From assembly GCA_902825875.1 (NCBI GenBank), contig CADECP010000024.1:1-64000 (forward strand): a stretch of DNA of 64,000 bases. The letters run 5' to 3'. This document shows positions 29,596-36,569 of the stretch, one piece after another; positions within the stretch are counted from its first letter, which is position 1, and each line of letters opens with the position of its first letter. The notes beneath the pieces were generated by a model, which searched no databases, was not told the origin of the DNA, and saw only the letters and a program-made list of their open reading frames with translations. The DNA is from an uncultured Acidobacteriota bacterium. GTDB lineage: Bacteria > Acidobacteriota > Blastocatellia > RBC074. The translations under genes were made by a program, and so were the position numbers.

Positions 29596-30681
29596 TTACT
29601 TTTTCAAATTCAAAACCGGCAAAGCCTTGTTGGCTTTGATGGCCGCAATGCTCACCTGAGCCGCGACGTTTTGCGCGACGTGAGTAAACGCCTTTGCCTG
29701 AGGGCTGTCCGGTTGACTGATAACAATCGGCAAGCCCAAGTCACCGCCTTCACGAATGCTGACGGCAATCGGAACCGCGCCGAGAAACGGCATGTCGAAA
29801 TTCCCTGCCAGCGATTCGCCGCCGCCGTTGCCGAAGATAAAATACCTTTCTCCGTGAGCGCACTCGAAATAGCTCATGTTTTCAACCACGCCCAGCATGG
29901 GCACATTCAACTGCTCGAACATGTTGTAAGCCTTGCGAACGTCGCTTAGCGCAACTTCCTGCGGCGTTGTCACCAAAACGGCTCCGGCGATGGAAACCAT
30001 CTGCGCCAGACTCAACTGCACGTCGCCCGTTCCCGGAGGCATGTCAACAACCAGATAATCCAGTTCGCCCCATTCGACTTGCCGCAAAAATTGCGACACA
30101 GCCGAAGTCAGCATTGGGCCGCGCCAGACGACGGCTTTGTCGCCGGGATTCAGCAAACCGATGCTCATGGTTTTCACGCCGTGATAAACAGGCGGAATGA
30201 TCTTGTCGCCGCGCACCATTGGCATATCGCGCCCGCCCATCATGATCGGAACATTCGGGCCATAAATGTCTGTGTCCACAATTCCGACTCGCGCGCCCAT
30301 CAAACCAAGCGAAACCGCCAGGTTCACCGCGACAGTGGATTTGCCTACGCCGCCTTTGCCAGAAGTCACCGCAATGATGTGATTGATTCCGGCGATTTCA
30401 GCTTTGTCCAGCGAACCGCGCGCCTTCGGAACTTCGGCGTCCATTTTGACTTCAACGCGCTCAACGCCCAGCACACCCATCACAGCTTTTTCGGCTTCGA
30501 ATTTCAGTTGATCGCGCACCGGACAAGCAGGCGTAGTCAGCACAAACCGAAAACCCACAATGCCTCCGCAAATAGCAACGTCGCGGATCATGTTCAACGT
30601 CACGATGTCTTTGTGCAGGTCAGGGTCTTTCACCGACCGCAACGCATTCAGTACAACTTCTTCAGTAATCAAATCGCTCAT
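29596..30681 (-). CDS. Mrp/ApbC-type P-loop ATPase, Fe-S carrier, with altered CxxC
   Basis: 361 residues. An N-terminal MIP18/DUF59 domain (residues ~5-85, ALRSVKDPDLHKDIVTLNMI) precedes the ParA-like ATPase with deviant Walker A SGKGGVGKSTVAVNLA and PPGTGDVQLS. In ApbC the cluster-binding CPxCG follows NMSYF; here the segment reads ECAHGERYFIFG, so only one of the two cysteines remains. It might still bridge a cluster by other residues or work as a scaffold without it. Confidence 0.88.
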   Translation of the reverse strand: MSDLITEEVVLNALRSVKDPDLHKDIVTLNMIRDVAICGGIVGFRFVLTTPACPVRDQLKFEAEKAVMGVLGVERVEVKMDAEVPKARGSLDKAEIAGINHIIAVTSGKGGVGKSTVAVNLAVSLGLMGARVGIVDTDIYGPNVPIMMGGRDMPMVRGDKIIPPVYHGVKTMSIGLLNPGDKAVVWRGPMLTSAVSQFLRQVEWGELDYLVVDMPPGTGDVQLSLAQMVSIAGAVLVTTPQEVALSDVRKAYNMFEQLNVPMLGVVENMSYFECAHGERYFIFGNGGGESLAGNFDMPFLGAVPIAVSIREGGDLGLPIVISQPDSPQAKAFTHVAQNVAAQVSIAAIKANKALPVLNLKK

Positions 30682-30700
30682 CTAAATTAAACTCAAAATC

Positions 30701-31138
30701 AACTACGAATTGGCACGAATGTTCACGAATTTTCTTTTAATTGACGTATCGTTCAGATTCCAGCCGTTGTTTCCCAAAGTTAATCAAAATCGCCAAGCGC
30801 AGCCCTGTTGCTTTCAAGTAGTTCAATGTCTGCGCTCGGTTTACATCAGTCAGCCGATCAGCAACCTTTAATTCCAAAATGATTTTGTTCTCTACCAGAA
30901 TGTCCGCGTAATAATCGCCCACAACAGCGCCATCAAAGTAAACTTTGATCGGAGCTTGTTGTTCGGCCTTAATGCCTGCGCGATTCAACAAAACCATCAT
31001 TGCATTCTCATATACCTTTTCTAAAAACCCAGAACCTAAACGATTATGAATATCCATCGCCATTCCAATGATCTGGTACGAAAGCTCTGGATAAACCATT
31101 TTGTCATCATTCGTGTTCATTCGTGCCCATTCGTAGTT
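30701..31138. mobile_element. Cassette of 30-bp inverted arms (3 x 10 bp) around the GxxExxY gene
   Basis: Left arm 30701-30730 reads AACTACGAAT, TGGCACGAAT, GTTCACGAAT. Right arm 31109-31138 is the inverse of AACTACGAAT, GGGCACGAAT, GAACACGAAT (27 of 30 positions match). The enclosed gene fills the interval: its stop lies 6 nt from the left arm and its first possible ATG lies inside the right arm. Related empty inverted repeats occur at 18182-18267 and 16791-16860. The arrangement suggests a mobile or formerly mobile unit; mobility is inferred. Confidence 0.7.
30737..31120 (-). CDS. GxxExxY protein (PD-(D/E)xK nuclease-like)
   Basis: 127 residues from the ATG at 31120; ATG 31099 would give a 120-residue form. 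The name-giving GSGFLEKVYENA is near residue 32, and the nuclease-like core reads GDYYADILVENKIILELK with Asp, Glu and Lys in the PD-(D/E)xK pattern. The family is widespread and uncharacterised. The gene is embedded precisely between 30-bp inverted repeats, and its start codon may come from one of them. Confidence 0.88.
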   Translation of the reverse strand: MNTNDDKMVYPELSYQIIGMAMDIHNRLGSGFLEKVYENAMMVLLNRAGIKAEQQAPIKVYFDGAVVGDYYADILVENKIILELKVADRLTDVNRAQTLNYLKATGLRLAILINFGKQRLESERYVN

Positions 31139-31811
31139 AATTCCTTTTCCTTTTTGAAATTTGGGTCAGCGTACGCGGAACGATTCGGTATTCGCATTGT
31201 TGGGCGCCGTCGGCTATTCGGCATTCGCGGATGATTTCGCAGCCCAGAGCTTCGCGGTAAACACGAATCTCTTCTTCGCAAACATGAGGATACGCAACGG
31301 CGACTGCTTCTGTCGGACAATTGCGCTGACGCAAACGGTAACTACCGTCTTTCATCTTGCGAGCTTCCGCAAGATAGCCTTTGGCGTTAACGACTTTAGT
31401 CAATTCTCTGACGCGCTCGTTGAAATTCAATTCGGCAAGCTGACCTTTCAACTGCGCGATCAATTCATCCGCTCGCGCACTCAATACTTTCAGCAATGCC
31501 TCTTCGCCAAACTGCCGTTGCAAATGAACCAATACCTCTTTGGCAAATTCGTCGTACAGATGCGGAAACAGGCAACGCGCTTTTTCCGTCAATCGGTAAA
31601 TAAACCTTGGACGTCCGCGCTCGTGTTTTTCCTGCTCAAAAGAAACGATGCCGTCGCTTTCCAACAAGCTTAAATGTCGCCGGATGCACACTTTTGACAC
31701 AGCCAGCGATTGCGCCAACTGTTCGACACTCATCGCTCCGTTGATTTTCAACAGGTCGAGTATGGCGCTACGCGATTCTTTCAGAATGTTTTCTACGGCG
31801 GAAACAGACAC
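31137..31811 (-). CDS. SufR-like Fe-S-sensing winged-helix regulator, leaderless GTG start
   Basis: 224 residues from GTG 31811. An N-terminal HTH (SVEQLAQSLAVSKVCIRRHLSLLESDG) is followed by a helical dimer region and a cysteine-rich C-terminus beginning RNCPTEAVAV with the pattern C-x12-C-x12-C-x5-C-x8-C. SufR and related repressors bind an Fe-S cluster with such residues and control suf genes. A longer frame begins TTG at 31847, but that TTG is the -35 box of a near-consensus promoter whose predicted start is this GTG. The stop codon overlaps the right arm of the GxxExxY cassette. Confidence 0.8.
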   Translation of the reverse strand: MSVSAVENILKESRSAILDLLKINGAMSVEQLAQSLAVSKVCIRRHLSLLESDGIVSFEQEKHERGRPRFIYRLTEKARCLFPHLYDEFAKEVLVHLQRQFGEEALLKVLSARADELIAQLKGQLAELNFNERVRELTKVVNAKGYLAEARKMKDGSYRLRQRNCPTEAVAVAYPHVCEEEIRVYREALGCEIIRECRIADGAQQCEYRIVPRTLTQISKRKRN

Positions 31812-31818
31812 GAACCGG

Positions 31819-31847
31819 ATGATAAAAACCAGTCCCGATTTTGTCAA
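31819..31847 (-). promoter_or_regulatory. Near-consensus sigma70 promoter of the SufR-like gene
   Basis: On the minus strand TTGACA (31847-31842), exactly 17 bp, and TATCAT (31824-31819). Seven nt later comes GTG at 31811, so transcription should start at or next to the start codon. No ribosome site precedes the GTG, in agreement with a leaderless transcript. Confidence 0.75.
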
Positions 31848-31966
31848 CGTTTTGGTTTTTTTATCCGCTCAGCGAAGAACCCTGCCAGAAAGTGGCCGAA
31901 TGAGAAGATCAGAGTTTGAGCAGGCGATAGCGAAGATCAACATTAACGACACTCACCAGCGAAGCC

Positions 31967-32156
31967 TTGCCCTACACCTCGCGCGTGACTTCTTTGACCA
32001 AACCGACATTGCCGAATTCGCGCAACGCATTGGCGCGCGCTTCCTCCGGCGCTTCGCCGCGCGCCAATGCGGTCGCGGATGGCTTCGTCGAGATGGCTGC
32101 AGATTTCTGCGTCGAGTTCTTTGTCTTTGCGTTGTTTCCAGCGGAGAAGTTCATGG
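31967..32156 (-). pseudogene. Remnant of an ADOP permease N-terminus
   Basis: Reading the minus strand with frame changes gives WKQRKDKELDAEI, SHLDEAIRDRI, then GEAPEEARANALREFGNVG and LVKEVTREV, which match the first ~60 residues of the intact ADOP gene at 32399-35104 (RHRKDEELDAEI, SHLDEAIRDRI, GETPDEARADALREFGNVG). At least one frameshift is present and the permease body is missing. It ends before the palindromic repeats at 32205. Confidence 0.82.
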
Positions 32157-32204
32157 TTCTTACTCCTGTCTGAGAAGTCTTCGGAAAAGTTGGCAAGCCC
32201 GTTC

Positions 32205-32350
32205 GCTCCGTAGGAGCGGCATGTTTATAGAACGCCGTCGCAATAGATTCTCAAGCTCCGTAGGAGCGATATATGCCGCAGATGCCGCTCCTTACGGAGC
32301 TTAGGGAATCATCGTGCATCGTAGCTATAAACAGATCGCTCCGACGGAGC
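32205..32350. repeat. Four palindromes of the GCTCCGTAGGAGC type
   Basis: Copies lie at 32205-32218, 32255-32268, 32287-32300 (GCTCCTTACGGAGC) and 32338-32350 (GCTCCGACGGAGC). The outer two are each linked to a TGTTTATAG-like tract in opposite orientation, so the block as a whole is an inverted repeat. The 551-bp gap 31848-32398 contains only this block and the ADOP remnant. Confidence 0.75.
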
Positions 32351-32398
32351 TTGGGAACCAGCGAGTTTCCAACTACCAGCGAAAGGTTCGCATAGTTG

Positions 32399-35104
32399 CT
32401 ACTCGTGTCGGAGTGCGACCAGCGGATCAACTTTGGCCGCACGACGCGCAGGCAGATAGCCTGCTACAGCAGCGACGACCAGCAACGTCAATACTGCCAG
32501 CCCCATCGTCAGCGGGTCGTGTGGCTCCAAACCGAAGAGCAGGCTTTTCACCCAGCGTGTTGCTGCCAACGCCGTCCCCAGCCCAATCACAACGCCGATG
32601 CTCATCAGCCAGAGCGTTTCGCGCAGCACCAATTGCACGATGCGTCCGCTGCTCGCCCCCAAAGCCATGCGGATGCCAATCTCGTGCGTGCGCCGCGCTA
32701 CGTCGTAAGCCAACACGCCATACAGCCCGATGCAGGCCAGTAACAGCGCCAGCAAACTGAAGACACTCGACAACGCCGCCACTAAACGCTCCTGCGCGAG
32801 CGAAGCGTCCAATTGCGCGGCCAACGTTTCGGCAGTGAACAGCGGCATCGCCGGGTCGAGCGCGCGCGCTTCACGTTGCAGCGCCGCCGCCAGCGACAGC
32901 GGGTCGCCGGTGGTACGCACGACCAGCGTCATCTGTCCGCGGCTCGTGCCGGGTTGTTGGAAAGGCCGGTAATACATCGGTCGTTCCTGCTCGCGCAGGC
33001 TGCGGTATTTGACATCCTTCACGACGCCAATGATTTCCACTGCGCCCAGACGATTGCTGAAGCGCCTGCCGATGGGGCTTTGGTTCCCAAAGAAACGCCG
33101 CGCCAGGCTTTCGTTGATGATGGCGACCGGCGGTGCCTGTTTGTCGTTGTCCTGCGGGGTGAAGTCGCGGCCCGCCAGCAACGGGACACCGAGCGCGGCG
33201 AACGAGTTCGGATAAACCTGCATAAAGTGAACGTCCATTTCCTCATCGGACGAGGGCGTATATTCCGGCAAGGAAATCGTCGCCATTGTGTCGGGCGTTT
33301 CGCCCATCGTCAGCCACTCGCGGCGACTCATCGGGCTGTAGCCGATCAGGCTGGCCGCCAGCACGTCGGGAAAGGCTTGCGTGCGTCGCAACAATTCGTC
33401 GTAGAGACTGGTGAGTTGCGGCAGCACATTCCACTTCCCGTCGCTGCCCACCGGTTCGAGCTTCAACACCACCACGTTTTCGCGTGCGAAGCCCGTGTCT
33501 ACCTGCTGCAACTTTTGCAAGCTGCGCACGAACAGCCCCGCGCCAACCAACAACAGCAACGACAGCGCGACTTGCGCAACGACGAATACCTGACCAAAGC
33601 CGAGACGCCCGCCGTGCTTGCCCGCCGCTTGCACGTCCTGCTTGAGCGCCGTATGCAATTCCACGCGCGTCGCCAACCAAGCTGGCGCGAAACCGAACCA
33701 CACGCCCGTCAGCAACGCCGCCACCGCCGTAAACACGAGTAAACGCAAATCAGGCGTGAGGTTGAGACGCAGCGGGATTTCGCCCTGTGACAACCACGGC
33801 AACAACAACCGCGTACCCCACCAAGCCGACAACCAACCGAATAAGCCGCCCAGCCCCGCCAACAGCAGGCTTTCCGTCAACAGTTGCCGCATCAGACGCC
33901 ACCGTGCCGCGCCCAACGCCAGCCGCACCGCCATCTCCTGCCGCCGCGATACCGCGCGCGCCAGCATCAACCCGGCGACGTTGGCGCAGGCGATCAACAA
34001 CACCAATGCCACCACGCCCATCAACACGAACAACGACTGCGAGAACTGCCGCCGCAAGGCCGACAACCCCTGACTACCGGAGGCGACTTGCAACCGCTCC
34101 GCCAGCATCTTTGGGTCGGGGCCTTTGCCTTTGTTCGAGGTGGAAATCCGCTGAAGTTCATCGGCCATGTATTGCTGATAAAGCAATCCCAGGCTCGCCT
34201 GCGCCTGCGCCATTGTTGCGCCGGTTTGCAAACGCCCCAGCAAGCGAAAGCGCGTGCCGCCGCGCATAAACGACCGTATGCCCGGAATCACCTGCTCCTG
34301 CATCGTCAGCGGCACGGTGATGTCCATCGCCGCACCCACCTCTGTGCCGAAGAATTCCGGCGGCGTCACACCGATGACGGTGAAGGGCTGGTTGCTCAAG
34401 GAAATGTTCTGGCCGATGACTTTAGGGTCGCGCCCGAACCGCCGATGCCAATAACCATCGCTGATGACGCACACCGGATGCGCGCCTGGCGTGCGATCAT
34501 CCTCCGGCGTCAATGTCCGCCCCCGCGCCGCGTTGACGCCCAACACCGCGTAATAATTCCCTGTCACGAGTTGCCCGTTCAGCGCCGGTTCCGGCTGCCC
34601 CGCGATGCTGGCTGTCAGCCGCAACGGGTAATACGCCAACAAACCAGTCAGCGTCCGGTCGTGATCCCGCAAACGTTCGTACATCCCAAACGAGAAGTTA
34701 TCTATCGTCTTGCCGCTGCTGTTGCGACTGAGCAGTACGAGTTGTTCCGGCGCATTGACCGGCAAACGTTTCAGCAAGACCGCATCTACCACACTGAAAA
34801 GCGCCGTGTTCACCCCGATGCCCAGCGCCAACAACAGCACGGCAGCAAACGTAAAGCCCGGATGCTTGCGCAGCATCCGCAGCCCAAACCGCAAGTCTTG
34901 CCAGAAGCGTTCGAGTGAAGCCCAGCCCCACATCTCGCGCGTGACTTCTTTGACCAAGCCCACATTGCCGAATTCGCGCAAGGCATCCGCGCGCGCTTCG
35001 TCGGGCGTTTCGCCGCGCGCGATGCGGTCGCGGATGGCTTCGTCGAGATGGCTGCGGATTTCGGCGTCGAGTTCTTCGTCTTTGCGGTGTCGCCAGAATT
35101 TCAT
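32399..35104 (-). CDS. ADOP-type ABC permease (MacB/FtsX family) with prefix domain
   Basis: 901 residues. Residues ~1-60 are the ADOP prefix domain (DEELDAEIRSHLDEAIRDR). The first helix [23 protein letters not shown] is followed by a large periplasmic MacB-like domain (~100-390), three helices with the FtsX motif, a second periplasmic domain and three C-terminal helices ending ARRAAKVDPLVALRHE. This duplicated FtsX/MacB layout without a fused ATPase is the acidobacterial duplicated orphan permease type. Substrates are unknown. It follows the PadR gene by 3 nt and is probably repressed by it. Confidence 0.92.
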   Translation of the reverse strand: MKFWRHRKDEELDAEIRSHLDEAIRDRIARGETPDEARADALREFGNVGLVKEVTREMWGWASLERFWQDLRFGLRMLRKHPGFTFAAVLLLALGIGVNTALFSVVDAVLLKRLPVNAPEQLVLLSRNSSGKTIDNFSFGMYERLRDHDRTLTGLLAYYPLRLTASIAGQPEPALNGQLVTGNYYAVLGVNAARGRTLTPEDDRTPGAHPVCVISDGYWHRRFGRDPKVIGQNISLSNQPFTVIGVTPPEFFGTEVGAAMDITVPLTMQEQVIPGIRSFMRGGTRFRLLGRLQTGATMAQAQASLGLLYQQYMADELQRISTSNKGKGPDPKMLAERLQVASGSQGLSALRRQFSQSLFVLMGVVALVLLIACANVAGLMLARAVSRRQEMAVRLALGAARWRLMRQLLTESLLLAGLGGLFGWLSAWWGTRLLLPWLSQGEIPLRLNLTPDLRLLVFTAVAALLTGVWFGFAPAWLATRVELHTALKQDVQAAGKHGGRLGFGQVFVVAQVALSLLLLVGAGLFVRSLQKLQQVDTGFARENVVVLKLEPVGSDGKWNVLPQLTSLYDELLRRTQAFPDVLAASLIGYSPMSRREWLTMGETPDTMATISLPEYTPSSDEEMDVHFMQVYPNSFAALGVPLLAGRDFTPQDNDKQAPPVAIINESLARRFFGNQSPIGRRFSNRLGAVEIIGVVKDVKYRSLREQERPMYYRPFQQPGTSRGQMTLVVRTTGDPLSLAAALQREARALDPAMPLFTAETLAAQLDASLAQERLVAALSSVFSLLALLLACIGLYGVLAYDVARRTHEIGIRMALGASSGRIVQLVLRETLWLMSIGVVIGLGTALAATRWVKSLLFGLEPHDPLTMGLAVLTLLVVAAVAGYLPARRAAKVDPLVALRHE

Positions 35105-35107
35105 GTG

Positions 35108-35479
35108 TCACGCTCCTTCGGGCCCTTCGGTTGGGTTCAGGATGCCCGCCATCGCTGCCGTCAGCCGTTCCCAGTTAGAGCGTTCGGCGGCGAGTTGTTT
35201 TTTGCCTGCTGCCGTCAGTTGGTAGCTTTTGACCTTCTGGTTGTTTTCCGACACCGTCCATTCGGCTTTGATCCATTTCTTGCGTTCCAGCCGATGCAGC
35301 GCCGGATAGAGCGAACCCGTCTCGACTTGCAGCACTTCGCCTGAACCCGTGCGAATCGCCTGCAAGATGCCGTAGCCGTGGCTCGGCCCCCATTGCAGCG
35401 TTTGCAAAATCATCAGATCGAGCGTGCCTTGCAATAACTCAATGCGGTTTTCGTAGCCGCGTTGCTTATAAGATTTCAT
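35108..35479 (-). CDS. PadR-family repressor paired with the ADOP permease
   Basis: 123 residues from ATG 35479, preceded by AGGAAA; the longer frame to 35605 is not supported. The winged helix shows LQGTLDLMILQTLQWGPSHG, then TGSLYPALHRLERKKWI and the wing KVKSYQLTAAGKKQL. PadR proteins next to ADOP genes are a recurrent acidobacterial arrangement; the repressor is expected to control this two-gene unit in response to a small molecule. Confidence 0.92.
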   Translation of the reverse strand: MKSYKQRGYENRIELLQGTLDLMILQTLQWGPSHGYGILQAIRTGSGEVLQVETGSLYPALHRLERKKWIKAEWTVSENNQKVKSYQLTAAGKKQLAAERSNWERLTAAMAGILNPTEGPEGA

Positions 35480-35650
35480 CGTCGTTTCCTTTCTTGAAAA
35501 TGCTTTAGAGTGTAGACAGGGTACACCTATAGTTCGTAGCGTGTCTACGGCCAGGAAAGATTGCCAAAGTTCGACGCATAAGTGATCGGAGATGGAGCGA
35601 ATCACGTTCCAACAATTAGGTCAGAAAACAGTGTGTGGAGCGCCGTGAGG

Positions 35651-35870
35651 TCAGAGAGGCTGGATTATCATAATGTCGCTCTCCCAAAGATCAATGCGCA
35701 AAAACAGCAGCGTGCTGTTGTCAGGCGACAAGGCCAATCCAGAACGAAAGAAGAAGCGATTGAGTTTGACGAGAGGCGCGTTTTTGCGCGTGGCGAGGTC
35801 GAAGCGCATCAATGTCGCCGCTTCCAATGTCGGGCGGCTGATGAAATAACTTGACGTCCGGCGACCATTG
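35651..35870 (-). pseudogene. C-terminal remnant of a PD40/TolB-like propeller protein
   Basis: One minus-strand frame reads YFISRPTLEAATLMRFDLA near its start, then FRSGLALSPDNSTLLFLRID and WESDIMIIQPL to a stop. This is the usual ending of acidobacterial winged-helix/PD40 proteins (LAVSPDG, then ESDIMLVENF). The rest of the gene is missing and the upstream part is frameshifted. Confidence 0.7.
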
Positions 35871-35932
35871 CGGCGCGGTCACCAGCGGCCAGCCGAACGA
35901 TGTGCGCTACGTCAAGGAATTGCACCCGCAAT

Positions 35933-36057
35933 TCAAAGGACGTGGTTCTTCGCGTTACAAGCGCGATGCCCAGCGATGAGCGGCGCATTCGGTTCGCGGA
36001 TTTCTTCAAGTGTGTAATGCGGCGTGATGTGTTGCGGACATTTCCAGTCAAAAACCT
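35933..36057 (-). pseudogene. C-terminal remnant of a flavin-binding (PNPOx-like) protein
   Basis: The frame reads VFDWKCPQHITPHYTLEEI and stops at 35933. The FDW(N/K)CPQHITP(R/H)YT segment is typical of the C-terminus of pyridoxamine-phosphate-oxidase-like flavin nucleotide-binding proteins. No N-terminal part is present; the upstream sequence belongs to the broken AhpD-like gene. Confidence 0.65.
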
Positions 36058-36060
36058 CCA

Positions 36061-36318
36061 GTGGCAGTATGCGCCGACAGGCAGTATTCAGCGGCGCTTG
36101 GCGGCGGATTGCTCAACGCTAAACTGCGCGAACAAATCGCCCTGACAGTGGCCGACGCCAATGCCTGTGAAGTTCAAATAGCCTTCCAGCGCCGCCGGAG
36201 AGTTGGCAAAAGTGCGCATCAGGTTCGGAACCATTCCGATTTTGGCTTTCACGCCGTCGAGCAATTCTTTGGCTTTGCCGGTCGCTTCTTTCGGATCAAT
36301 CGCGTTCAGTCTTGGCAT
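36061..36318 (-). pseudogene. AhpD/carboxymuconolactone decarboxylase-like gene broken by an internal inversion
   Basis: From ATG 36318 the minus strand reads MPRLNAIDPKEATGKAKELL, KAKIGMVPNLMRTFANSPAA and LEGYLN, the N-terminus of an AhpD-like peroxidase. The expected next part, LLNAKLREQIALTVADANAC, is found on the plus strand at ~36087-36171. The minus strand resumes with YCLSAHTATG from 36086. So an ~85-bp piece is inverted, its ends marked by TTCA and TGAA. The frame would still be off after re-inversion (about 2 nt missing), and the C-terminus is lost. Confidence 0.85.
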
Positions 36319-36569
36319 TTTCGTTTCCCCTCTTGATTCGTTCTTTGTGGCAATTGGTTCGTCAACCAATCGGCGCTTTGCCTTGTTGTCGAATCGTTTG
36401 CCTTACGATTGGCTTAATGGCATTCGCCGTGCCGTTGACTGAAAATTGGTTCATCCGGCTGTAAGCAAAAGATTTGTCAGGTTTTTCGGGCTTCTCGCTT
36501 GGCAGCGAAATCTCGTTATCCAGCGGATTCCAGAGTTAGCAATGACGAGTTCTCGTGTAAAGTGACGTT

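Noticed and set aside
36087-36171. Phase-variable invertible switch in the AhpD-like gene
   Set aside because: Re-inverting the segment would not restore a full open frame, the C-terminus is missing, the flanking repeats are only 4 bp, and no invertase gene is near; kept as a decayed microinversion.
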